A stretch of 5,061 nt of DNA from Ferroglobus sp. GTDB lineage: Archaea > Halobacteriota > Archaeoglobi > Archaeoglobales > Archaeoglobaceae. Made by a program: the position numbers and the translations under genes. Location: assembly GCA_015523665.1 (NCBI GenBank), contig WAJX01000091.1, positions 1 to 5,061 on the forward strand, given 5' to 3'. Of the stretch, positions 1-5,061 are shown one piece after another. Within the stretch, counting starts at the first letter, position 1. Every line of letters starts with the position of its first letter. The notes under the pieces are model-generated. The model ran no database searches and had not been told where the DNA came from. It saw nothing but the letters and a program-made list of their open reading frames with translations.

Positions 1-415
1 TTACTCCATCTACAAAATTCTCCGCTACACTCTCTATAACTGCAGAAGATAGTTGCTCTTTAGATAGCTTAGATGTATCTCTACTAACGATCATCTGCAC
101 TTTTTCAGCTTTTAACTCATCTCCTTCAATACATGCCTCAGCATGCTCTATCATACTTCTTATGGAGATAGTAGAGTATAAAAGATAAGAGCCAAAGATT
201 AAACCAAAAACACTTGGAAGATTTTTTGGGATTAAAGAGAGAAGAAGAGCAAAAAAGATAACGGTTAGAGTTGAAAGCAATCCAGCAAAAAAACCATTAG
301 TTTTTGAATATAAAAATTCTATTAACCTTCCAAACCATACAACTGGATGGATTTTTTCTGGAGGTTCAGCTTTAAAAATTTCAAATATCATACTCAGAAT
401 TAATCTTTCTGGCAT
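1..415 (-). CDS. cbiB: Adenosylcobinamide-phosphate synthase CbiB/CobD, N-terminal part (truncated by left window edge)
   Basis: Integral membrane enzyme of adenosylcobamide synthesis. It joins the aminopropanol (or aminopropanol-phosphate) arm to adenosylcobyric acid to make adenosylcobinamide (phosphate). Only 138 codons are inside the window; family members are roughly 300 residues. Seen: the family's N-terminal element HPVVWFGRLIEFL at residues 23-35, hydrophobic spans at about 43-61 and 66-82, and then the signature region with HAEACIEGDELKAEK (91-105), IVSRDTSKL (109-117) and AVIESVAENFVDGV (125-138). These match the usual HA..V, VgRDT..L and ES.aEN..DGV blocks. Start: the ATG at 415 is preceded by GGAGTG (426-421) with 5 nt spacing. 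No ATG or GTG lies upstream in frame before a TAA at 478-476. It lies downstream of pyrC on the same strand, 91 bp away. Nothing suggests decay in the visible part. Identification is by recalled family motifs. Confidence 0.92.
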   Translation of the reverse strand, partial: MPERLILSMIFEIFKAEPPEKIHPVVWFGRLIEFLYSKTNGFFAGLLSTLTVIFFALLLSLIPKNLPSVFGLIFGSYLLYSTISIRSMIEHAEACIEGDELKAEKVQMIVSRDTSKLSKEQLSSAVIESVAENFVDGV

Positions 416-506
416 TTTTTCACTCCTGTTTTTATAATATATCAATAAATATTTATTTATATTTATTTTAATTATTTATTAATTATCTATATTATTATAT
501 CATATT
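416..506. other. AT-rich pyrC-cbiB intergenic spacer
   Basis: This 91-bp spacer is almost pure A/T, with several ATTTATTT-like units on the plus strand (about 446-480). On the minus strand, the direction of both flanking genes, it is A-rich and has no run of five or more T, so there is no obvious archaeal oligo-T terminator after pyrC. Several TATA-like strings upstream of the cbiB Shine-Dalgarno could serve as a promoter, but composition alone would produce them, so I cannot choose one. No gene is seen. Confidence 0.5.
421..426 (-). promoter_or_regulatory. Shine-Dalgarno of cbiB
   Basis: Read on the minus strand, GGAGTG lies 5 nt upstream of the ATG at 415. It is complementary to the archaeal 16S 3' end and supports that start. 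Confidence 0.6.
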
Positions 507-1763
507 TTATTTATTATTTTCACTATTTTCACAAACAACATTTTCATAAACCATATTTTCATAAACCATTCCATCTCCTGGAGTTGCTAATATCTCTCCA
601 TCTTTGAAAATTTCTCCCCTTATTATTACAACATGTGGAAAAATCGCGTCAAATCTATCAAATGGAGTCCAACCACAAAGAGAGTTAAGCTTTTCAGATT
701 TAATCTTCTCAAGAGCTGAAAAATTAAAAACAGCGAAATTCGCATAATTTCCAATATCAATTTCACCATAGCGTTTAAATCCAAATACCTCTGCTGGTTT
801 TTCAGCAATCTTCTCAGCTAAATCGAACACATTTATGATACCCTTGAATGCTAAAGCCATTAGAAGAGGATACATAGTTTCAACTCCTGGAAAACCAGCA
901 TAACCTTCCAATTTCTCCTCTTTAGTATGAGGTGCATGATCCGAGGCTACAATATCTATTTCCTTAAAATTTTCAAGCAAAAAGTGTTTATCCTCCCTAT
1001 CTCTTAACGGAGGATTCACATTAACAAAGTTCCCAAGTCTCTCATAATCTTCCTTGCTGAGTAATAAATGATGTGGAGTAACTTCAATACTTGAATCAGT
1101 TTCCTTTAAAATACAAAAAGCTTCTTTCGTTGAGATATGACAAAAATGAAAATTACCTATCTCAGCAAGTCTTTTCACAGCAATCACTTCTGCCTTCTTT
1201 TCTCTATATTTAAAATTGGGAATAGTATTTTCATCCCCATGTATAAACAATGGATCCTCCGCGTGGATTGTTATTCTCAAATCTTTAACTCTCGCAATGT
1301 CTTCATACTCAACCTGTAAGTTTTTGTTAGTATTGTAAAGAAAAATCTCTCCAATACGTGGATTAAAATTTGAAATTGAACAATAGATGTCTCTGATTTC
1401 TCCAACGTTTCTTTTCGTTAATGCCAAATTTAGAGAGTAATCAACATAACTTTTTTTTCCAGCTATCTCCACTCTCTTTATATAACTTTCCTTATTTTCA
1501 ATCGGAGGATCAGTATTTGGCTGATCCACAACTAGACAAATTCCACCGTTCAAAGCAGATAAACTTCCACTTTCAATAGTTTCCTTATGTTTTTCATTAA
1601 AATCCCTGAAATGGACATGAACATCTATTCCAGCAGGCATTATAAGACCCCTAAGTTTTTTTCCTCTAATCCTTTTACTGATATTTTTCACAATACCATT
1701 CTCAACTTCTATACCAGCTTCAATAACTCTGCCTTTATAGATTAGTTTTCCATAAAAATTCAT
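507..1763 (-). CDS. pyrC: Dihydroorotase (archaeal class I-like amidohydrolase)
   Basis: Catalyses reversible cyclisation of N-carbamoyl-L-aspartate to dihydroorotate, step three of de novo UMP synthesis; cytosolic. The 418-residue product has the amidohydrolase layout: an N-terminal beta-sandwich strand region, the metal motif DVHVHFRD (47-54; ligands H49 and H51, substrate Arg R53), DQPNT (80-84), IHAED (166-170; H167), FCHIS (207-211; H209), TPHHLLL (229-235), VNPPLRD (249-255) and ASDHAPHT (273-280; catalytic/metal D275). Length is normal. Start: the frame opens with TTG at 1781, but the first ATG (1763) gives a product beginning [14 protein letters not shown], as expected for the family, and lies about 25 bp from a TATA-like element (1785-1792), so the mRNA may be leaderless. 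No Shine-Dalgarno is visible. Odd points: E139 sits where many relatives carry a metal-bridging Lys, and the last 20 residues are a repeat tail (see findings). It is divergent from ftsZ; cbiB follows. Confidence 0.95.
   Translation of the reverse strand: MNFYGKLIYKGRVIEAGIEVENGIVKNISKRIRGKKLRGLIMPAGIDVHVHFRDFNEKHKETIESGSLSALNGGICLVVDQPNTDPPIENKESYIKRVEIAGKKSYVDYSLNLALTKRNVGEIRDIYCSISNFNPRIGEIFLYNTNKNLQVEYEDIARVKDLRITIHAEDPLFIHGDENTIPNFKYREKKAEVIAVKRLAEIGNFHFCHISTKEAFCILKETDSSIEVTPHHLLLSKEDYERLGNFVNVNPPLRDREDKHFLLENFKEIDIVASDHAPHTKEEKLEGYAGFPGVETMYPLLMALAFKGIINVFDLAEKIAEKPAEVFGFKRYGEIDIGNYANFAVFNFSALEKIKSEKLNSLCGWTPFDRFDAIFPHVVIIRGEIFKDGEILATPGDGMVYENMVYENVVCENSENNK
516..569 (-). repeat. 15-bp tandem repeats at the 3' end of pyrC
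   Basis: Plus-strand unit ATTTTCATAAACCAT occurs exactly at 555-569 and 540-554. A third copy at 525-539 has three mismatches, and a 9-bp partial copy lies at 516-524. On the coding strand these encode [15 protein letters not shown] and SEN, just before the end of dihydroorotase. The unit is a multiple of three, so copy-number changes keep the frame. Confidence 0.9.
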
Positions 1764-1784
1764 CAAAACGAGTAAGAACAAAAG

Positions 1785-1792
1785 TTTAAATA
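1785..1792. promoter_or_regulatory. TATA-like element shared by divergent pyrC and ftsZ promoters
   Basis: TTTAAATA on the plus strand (TATTTAAA on the minus strand) is the only good TATA-like string in the 70-bp gap between the pyrC and ftsZ starts. Archaeal transcription starts about 25 bp from the TATA centre. Leftward, that is at the pyrC ATG (1763), giving a leaderless mRNA. Rightward it is near 1813, giving a leader of about 20 nt containing the ftsZ Shine-Dalgarno. A purine-rich BRE-like stretch precedes the element in both directions (ACAAAAG on the plus side, CAGAATAG on the minus side). Placement is inferred from spacing only. Confidence 0.55.
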
Positions 1793-1821
1793 CTATTCTG
1801 TTAAGGTTATTAAAAACTCTT

Positions 1822-1827
1822 GGAGAG
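1822..1827 (+). promoter_or_regulatory. ftsZ: Shine-Dalgarno that decides the ftsZ start
   Basis: GGAGAG lies immediately against the first ATG (1828) but 6 nt before the second ATG (1834). Only the second has workable spacing, which favours 1834 as the start codon. Confidence 0.6.
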
Positions 1828-1833
1828 ATGATT

Positions 1834-2916
1834 ATGGAATCACTTGTAAGAGAAGCTCTTGCAAGAGCTGAAGAGGAAAAACGGCTTACAGAAGCTGAAG
1901 AAGATGAAATTTTACAAGTTCTTCATGAGTTAAAAACTGTAATAAAAGTGATCGGTGTTGGAGGGAGTGGTTGCAATACAATAACTAGGATGTATGATGA
2001 AGGAATTGAAGGAGCTGAATTGATCGCAATAAATACAGATGTTCAACATCTCTACTACACTAAAGCTCACAGGAGAGTTTTGATAGGTAGAAAGAGAACC
2101 AGAGGGCTTGGAGCTGGAAGTCTACCCCAAGTAGGTGAAGAAGCTGCAAGGGAGAATGAGGAGGAGATTAAACAGATAGTTGAAGGTTCAGATTTAGTTT
2201 TTATCACATGCGGATTAGGTGGTGGAACTGGAACAGGAGCAGCTCCTGTAGTAGCTGAGGCCTCACAAGAGGCTGGAGCATTAACAATAGCTGTGGTTAC
2301 GCTTCCTTTTAGTGCTGAAGGTTCTGTGAGAAGATCAAATGCCGAAGCTGGGTTGGAAAGACTTAGAGAATCAACTGACACAGTCATAGTCATACCAAAT
2401 GATAGATTGCTTGAAGTAGTTCCAAATTACCCAATGCAATTAGCTTTTAAAGTTGCTGATGAAGTTCTAATGAGAGCTGTTAAAGGAATAACAGAGCTCA
2501 TAACAAAACCAGCTTTAATAAATCTTGATTTTGCTGATGTGAGAACTGTTATGGAAAAGGGAGGAGTCGCAATGATTGGCTTGGGAGAGGCTAGTGGCGA
2601 AGACAAAGCTATGGAAAGTGTTAGAAAAGCGTTGAAGAGTCCTTTACTTGAAGTCGACATAACTGGAGCAACTTCTGCTCTCGTAAATGTTACTGGTGGG
2701 CCAGATATGACAATAGAAGAGGCTGAGAAAATAGTTGAGGAAATATATAGTAAAGTAGATCCAGATGCAAGAATAATCTGGGGAGCTATGGTAGACCCTG
2801 AACTTGAAAATACTATAAGAACACTGGTAATAGTCACTGGAGTAAAATCTCCACAAATATTTGGAAGAAAAGGTTTACCAATCACTAAAAGATATGGAAT
2901 TGACTTTGTAAAATGA
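1834..2916 (+). CDS. ftsZ: Cell division GTPase FtsZ (archaeal FtsZ1 type)
   Basis: Tubulin-like GTPase that polymerises at mid-cell and organises the archaeal division ring. The 360-residue product shows an N-terminal helix-rich extension (1-33), the nucleotide-binding loop GVGGSGCN (41-48), NTD (67-69), the tubulin signature GGGTGTG (129-135), and the T7 loop NLDFAD (230-235) with N230, D232 and D235, which completes the GTPase site of the neighbouring subunit. The C-terminal domain runs to about 345, followed by a short tail ending GIDFVK. All key residues are present. Start at 1834: the Shine-Dalgarno spacing is right, and [14 protein letters not shown] aligns with the M-[DE]-S-[IL]-V-x-[DE]-A-L-x-x-A-E-E N-terminus I recall for haloarchaeal FtsZ1. 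The ATG at 1828 would add two residues. First gene of the ftsZ-secE-spt5-rpl11 cluster. The FtsZ1 rather than FtsZ2 call rests on recalled similarity and on the secE/spt5 neighbourhood. Confidence 0.96.
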   Translation: MESLVREALARAEEEKRLTEAEEDEILQVLHELKTVIKVIGVGGSGCNTITRMYDEGIEGAELIAINTDVQHLYYTKAHRRVLIGRKRTRGLGAGSLPQVGEEAARENEEEIKQIVEGSDLVFITCGLGGGTGTGAAPVVAEASQEAGALTIAVVTLPFSAEGSVRRSNAEAGLERLRESTDTVIVIPNDRLLEVVPNYPMQLAFKVADEVLMRAVKGITELITKPALINLDFADVRTVMEKGGVAMIGLGEASGEDKAMESVRKALKSPLLEVDITGATSALVNVTGGPDMTIEEAEKIVEEIYSKVDPDARIIWGAMVDPELENTIRTLVIVTGVKSPQIFGRKGLPITKRYGIDFVK

Positions 2917-2927
2917 AGCCAATAAAC

Positions 2928-2934
2928 TTTAAAA
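2928..2934 (+). promoter_or_regulatory. Possible internal promoter (TATA-like) ahead of secE
   Basis: TTTAAAA lies in the 40-nt ftsZ-secE gap, inside the near-palindrome ACTTTAAAAGT (2926-2936). Its centre is about 26 nt before the secE ATG (2957), the spacing expected for a leaderless transcript. secE has no convincing Shine-Dalgarno, which would fit. Background A/T content makes chance occurrence quite possible. Confidence 0.3.
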
Positions 2935-2956
2935 GTCTCTTTAATAATGAGAATGT

Positions 2957-3130
2957 ATGCTTAGTGATAATCTCAAAGAATATATTAATCTATTGAAAAT
3001 GACTAAAAAACCCGACAGAGAGGAGTTTATTACAACAACAAAGGTAGCTGTAGCGGTTATGATGATCGTTGGATTTATAGGATTTCTAATTTATATTCTT
3101 TTAAGTATATTACCGGGGGCATTGAAATGA
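2957..3130 (+). CDS. secE: Preprotein translocase subunit SecE (Sec61 gamma)
   Basis: Small single-span subunit that clamps SecY in the Sec translocon for membrane insertion and export of proteins. The 57-residue product begins MLSDNLKEYINLLKMTKKPD. It has the amphipathic N-terminal helix (about 3-18), the conserved KKPDREEF block (17-24), and one C-terminal transmembrane segment (about 30-52, rich in Val, Ile, Phe, Leu and Gly) ending LPGALK. This is the usual size and layout of archaeal SecE/Sec61 gamma. Start: the ATG at 2957 is the first after an in-frame TGA at 2948-2950; the internal ATG at 2999 would remove half the amphipathic helix. Only a weak Shine-Dalgarno-like TGAG precedes it. 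Its TGA overlaps the spt5 ATG (ATGA at 3127-3130), so spt5 translation is probably coupled to it. Confidence 0.93.
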   Translation: MLSDNLKEYINLLKMTKKPDREEFITTTKVAVAVMMIVGFIGFLIYILLSILPGALK

Positions 3131-3582
3131 GTAAATTTTATGTTGTGAAAACAACTGCTAACCAAGAAAGGATAGTTGCTAATTTGATGTCAATGGTAGC
3201 TAGAAAGAATAAGGCTAGTATTTATTCAATCTTAGCACCAAAAGAGCTAAAAGGATACGTCATCGTGGAAGCTGAAAACAATGAGGATATAGTAAAATCG
3301 ATAAGAGGAGTTCCACACATAAAAGGGATTGTTAAAGGGGAGGTAAATTTTAATGAGATTGAACATTTTCTAAGTCCGAAAAAAGCGATAGAGCAAATAA
3401 AGGAGGGGTATACTGTTGAGATTATCTCAGGGCCTTTTAAAGGAGAATTAGCAGTAGTTAAGAGGGTTGATGAAGCTAGAAATGAGATAACAGTTGAGCT
3501 TATAGAGGCTGTAGTTTCAATTCCGATAACTGTCAAGGCTGACCATGTAAGGGTGGTTGATAAAAAAGAGGAGGGTGAGTGA
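3127..3582 (+). CDS. spt5: Transcription elongation factor Spt5 (archaeal NusG)
   Basis: Universal RNA polymerase elongation factor. With Spt4 it binds the clamp coiled coil across the DNA channel and raises processivity. The 151-residue product has an NGN domain (about 3-83: [17 protein letters not shown], then [14 protein letters not shown] at 37-50, the region that normally contacts Spt4 and the polymerase clamp) and a single KOW domain (about 92-147, with [15 protein letters not shown] at 93-107). This NGN plus one KOW arrangement and the length are typical of archaea. The start ATG overlaps the secE stop, with GGGGG (3115-3119) 7 nt upstream as a possible ribosome site. The stop overlaps the rpl11 start by one base. 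No anomalies are seen. Confidence 0.96.
   Translation: MSKFYVVKTTANQERIVANLMSMVARKNKASIYSILAPKELKGYVIVEAENNEDIVKSIRGVPHIKGIVKGEVNFNEIEHFLSPKKAIEQIKEGYTVEIISGPFKGELAVVKRVDEARNEITVELIEAVVSIPITVKADHVRVVDKKEEGE
3570..3578 (+). promoter_or_regulatory. rpl11: Strong Shine-Dalgarno of rpl11 inside spt5
   Basis: GGAGGGTGA is nearly a full complement of the archaeal 16S 3' end and is the best ribosome site in the window. It overlaps the last codons of spt5. From its GGAGG core to the ATG at 3582 the spacing is 7 nt; to the alternative GTG at 3579 it is only 4 nt. Confidence 0.75.
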
Positions 3583-4049
3583 TGCAAGAGGTAAAAGTAT
3601 TAGTTCCTGGAGGAAAAGCTTCCCCAGGACCACCACTCGGCCCAGCAATAGGACCTCTTGGTTTAAATGTAAAACAAGTAGTTGATAAAATAAACGAAGC
3701 AACAAAGGATTTTGATGGATTACCCGTTCCGGTTAAGATAATAGTGCATGAAGACAAAAGTTTCGATATCGAAGTTGGTGTTCCACCTGTAACCGCTTTA
3801 ATCAAAAAAGAATTAGGAATCGAAAAAGGTTCATCCTCCACAGGAAAAGAAGTTGTTGGAGATTTAAAGCTCGACCAAGTTATAAAAATTGCAAACATCA
3901 AAAGAAAACAAATGCTCTCGTATAGTCTAAAATCTGCAGTTAAAGAGGTTCTTGGAACCGCAGTATCCATGGGAGTGACTGTCGAAGGAAAGAGTCCAAA
4001 AGAGGTTCAAAAAGAGATAGATGAAGGAAAGATTAAAATTGAAGACTAA
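3582..4049 (+). CDS. rpl11: Large ribosomal subunit protein uL11
   Basis: Binds the GTPase-associated region of 23S rRNA at the base of the stalk and takes part in factor-dependent GTP hydrolysis. The 155-residue product has the N-terminal domain with its proline/glycine-rich stretch ([21 protein letters not shown], 10-30), the PPVT hinge (68-71), the rRNA-binding C-terminal domain (about 72-135), and an archaeal-type C-terminal extension ([18 protein letters not shown], 138-155). Start: the ATG at 3582 is preferred over the GTG at 3579 because of Shine-Dalgarno spacing and the family N-terminus [11 protein letters not shown]. Last gene of the cluster. L1, L10 and the stalk protein L12, which follow L11 in some archaea, are not next to it; a separate location is also known in other archaea. 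Confidence 0.97.
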   Translation: MQEVKVLVPGGKASPGPPLGPAIGPLGLNVKQVVDKINEATKDFDGLPVPVKIIVHEDKSFDIEVGVPPVTALIKKELGIEKGSSSTGKEVVGDLKLDQVIKIANIKRKQMLSYSLKSAVKEVLGTAVSMGVTVEGKSPKEVQKEIDEGKIKIED

Positions 4050-4065
4050 TGTAAAAATATAAAGA

Positions 4066-4089
4066 TTTTAATTATTATTTTATATTTTT
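4066..4089 (+). terminator. T-rich terminator after rpl11
   Basis: Three T runs (TTTT at 4066-4069, TTT at 4078-4080, TTTTT at 4085-4089) start about 16 nt after the rpl11 stop. Archaeal RNA polymerase terminates at oligo-T tracts without needing a hairpin, and none is evident here. It probably ends the ftsZ-rpl11 transcript. Confidence 0.55.
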
Positions 4090-4097
4090 ATTAAAAT

Positions 4098-4143
4098 AAA
4101 TAAAAAATAATCAAATAAAATAACTAAATAAAAACTAATCAAA
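4098..4143 (+). repeat. 18-bp near-perfect direct repeat, period 28 bp
   Basis: AAATAAAAAATAATCAAA at 4098-4115 recurs as AAATAAAAACTAATCAAA at 4126-4143 (17 of 18 match), separated by 10 bp. A weaker third match (15 of 18) lies at 4167-4184. The sequence is low-complexity, but the shared TAATCAAA end is more than plain poly-A/T. Confidence 0.5.
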
Positions 4144-4242
4144 ACTTTATTTTAAAAATAAATTTAATTTAAAAAATAATTAAAATTAATAATAATTAAT
4201 AGTAATTACACATATCTCATCAACTTTTTAGTTCTAAATCGT

Positions 4243-4250
4243 TTAATTTT
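4243..4250 (+). promoter_or_regulatory. Possible promoter (TATA-like) of the flippase-family gene
   Basis: TTAATTTT, within TTTAATTTTTA, is centred about 28 nt before the ATG at 4276, which would place the transcript start at or just before the start codon. No usable Shine-Dalgarno is present: the nearest, AGGA at 4257-4260, is 15 nt away. Weak motif in AT-rich DNA. Confidence 0.3.
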
Positions 4251-4275
4251 TATCCTAGGAATTTTTTCAGAAATC

Positions 4276-5061
4276 ATGGATTTCAAGAAAGTTGCCGGGA
4301 TTGCGATACTCATAATTTTAATCTATCAATTTAAAGATTCATTTAACTTAATTTTGAGAGTGAATCCAGTTCTATTTATTTTCTCAATTCTTTCATACTC
4401 ATTATTAAATTTAATTTTATCGTATAGAGTACATTATCTACTCCATAAATTAAATATAAACACAAATTTTTTTTATATTTTAAGAACGCATTTAGCTTCC
4501 ATGATTTTGAGCGACATTACACCAGGAAGGAGTGGTTATTTCGCTTTCCCAAAGCTTGCAGAAAAATATGATATCCCATTTAATGAGTCAACCGCAACTA
4601 TTCTATCAATTCAAGCAGTTGAAATGATTATAAAGATATTCGGAGCGAGTCTTGCAGCTTTTTATTTATTTTCATATCAGTTAATCTACTCCCTCCTCAT
4701 TCCAGCTCTCATAACCATTTTTTCTCTCGTATATTTGTGGACAGACAGAATACCTATCAGAATTAAAAGAATTGAGAAGATAAGAGAGTATAGCAAAATA
4801 TCAAGGAAATACATATTTGAGATTGCATTTTTCTCTATATCAGGGTGGTTTGTAGTTGCTTTTCAATGGTATCTTATAGCAAATGCACTAAGATTGAATT
4901 TATCTTTCTTTGAATGCTTTTTATTACAACCCCTTATAAGTATGCTCATGTTTATCCCACTAACACCAGCCGGTTTAGGTTTTTTTGAAGGTGGGAGTAT
5001 AGCGTTTTTGACCTTACTCAATATCCCTCCTGCTAATTCTGTTGCCTTTGCCATTCTTACC
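4276..5061 (+). CDS. Flippase-like membrane protein, AglD/LPG-synthase-TM (UPF0104) family, C-terminally truncated by right window edge
   Basis: Polytopic membrane protein with 262 codons in the window and no stop reached. Family members are about 300-350 residues, so most of it is here. Hydrophobic spans lie at about 6-19, 32-50, 107-133, 136-154, 181-203, 216-235 and 243-262, with a basic cytoplasm-like loop at 156-178. Family motifs seen: SDITPGRSGYFAFPKL (79-94), matching the conserved TPG..GE/..K region; a polar E116 within a membrane helix; and TPAGLGFFEGG (230-240), matching the P-G-G-L-G-x-x-E motif. Relatives include archaeal AglD, tied to the last sugar of the S-layer glycan in Haloferax, and the membrane half of bacterial MprF; substrates are mostly unknown. 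The ATG at 4276 is the only plausible start: the frame is open back to a TAA at 4177 but has no ATG, GTG or TTG. The gene may be leaderless. The specific substrate here cannot be inferred. Confidence 0.85.
   Translation, partial: MDFKKVAGIAILIILIYQFKDSFNLILRVNPVLFIFSILSYSLLNLILSYRVHYLLHKLNINTNFFYILRTHLASMILSDITPGRSGYFAFPKLAEKYDIPFNESTATILSIQAVEMIIKIFGASLAAFYLFSYQLIYSLLIPALITIFSLVYLWTDRIPIRIKRIEKIREYSKISRKYIFEIAFFSISGWFVVAFQWYLIANALRLNLSFFECFLLQPLISMLMFIPLTPAGLGFFEGGSIAFLTLLNIPPANSVAFAILT

Larger units (their letters stand above)
4050..4275. other. Very AT-rich intergenic region
   Basis: This 226-bp gap is almost pure A/T from 4065 to 4200, with only a handful of G or C. After the T-rich terminator the plus strand is strongly A-rich. 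It holds an 18-bp direct repeat (see repeat) and, at its right end (about 4243-4252), a TTTAATTTTTA stretch that could be the promoter of the next gene. I see no tRNA, no convincing hairpin RNA, no ORF with coding character, and no GC-containing origin-recognition-box-like motif. Confidence 0.6.

Noticed and set aside
1764..1781. Six-residue N-terminal extension of dihydroorotase from the TTG at 1781
   Set aside because: It has no Shine-Dalgarno, starts at a rare codon, and lies too close to the TATA-like element (1785-1792) to be on the mRNA if transcription starts at the normal distance.
2067..2885. Long minus-strand open frames (108 and 152 codons) across ftsZ
   Set aside because: They lie entirely inside the well-conserved ftsZ reading frame, have low-complexity Ser/Thr/Ala/Pro-rich translations typical of antisense shadows, and have no ribosome site.
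3222..3970. Minus-strand open frames (121 and 145 codons) across spt5 and rpl11
   Set aside because: They are antisense shadows of two conserved genes; their translations show no recognisable domain.
4161..4200. Inverted repeats such as ATTAAT...ATTAAT as a hairpin or replication origin
   Set aside because: Pure A/T palindromes are expected by chance at this composition; there is no GC-containing origin-recognition-like motif and no orc1/cdc6 gene in view.
4467..4474. T8 run inside the flippase-family gene as a possible premature terminator
   Set aside because: It encodes Asn-Phe-Phe-Tyr in a hydrophobic segment and the frame continues intact with family motifs; it is a homopolymer expected from base composition.
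1..5061. CRISPR array, insertion sequence, tRNA or attachment site
   Set aside because: I saw no regularly spaced repeats with unique spacers, no transposase, no cloverleaf-like sequence, and no flanking duplications; all genes are core housekeeping or common membrane families.

Overview
This is an AT-rich window from an archaeon, most likely a euryarchaeote. The signs are a Sec61-gamma-type SecE, an archaeal Spt5 (NGN plus one KOW), an L11 with the archaeal C-terminal extension, an archaeal FtsZ of the FtsZ1 type, TATA-box-like promoters, and frequent AGA/AGG and ATA codons. The ftsZ-secE-spt5-rpl11 order is known from halophiles, Archaeoglobus and methanogens. A cobamide gene (cbiB) fits an anaerobic methanogen or Archaeoglobus-like lifestyle, but I cannot name the genus.

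Left part, minus strand: the N-terminal 138 codons of cbiB (adenosylcobinamide-phosphate synthase, running off the left edge) lie 91 bp downstream of a complete dihydroorotase gene, pyrC. pyrC probably starts at the ATG at 1763. A longer reading would need a TTG at 1781. Its C-terminus is an unusual tail made of 15-bp tandem repeats. No oligo-T terminator is visible on the minus strand between pyrC and cbiB, so read-through is possible.

Centre, plus strand: a compact information-processing cluster of ftsZ (1834-2916), secE (2957-3130), spt5 (3127-3582) and rpl11 (3582-4049). secE (57 codons) is too short for a standard ORF listing but is clear by sequence. The secE/spt5 and spt5/rpl11 junctions overlap (ATGA and TGATG), which implies translational coupling. 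The cluster joins cell division (FtsZ), membrane protein export (SecE with SecY), transcription elongation (Spt5 with Spt4 and RNA polymerase) and ribosome function (L11). It is divergent from pyrC, and one TATA-like element (1785-1792) is well placed to serve both directions. A T-rich tract after rpl11 is a likely terminator.

Right part: an extremely AT-rich gap (4050-4275) carries an 18-bp near-perfect direct repeat. It is followed by the first 262 codons of a polytopic membrane protein of the AglD/LPG-synthase-TM 'flippase-like' family, open at the right edge.

Overall this is ordinary core-genome territory and I see no undescribed system. The points most worth a second look are the shared divergent promoter, the apparent leaderless spacing at several genes, the repeat-built tail of dihydroorotase, and a Glu at the position where many relatives have a metal-bridging Lys.
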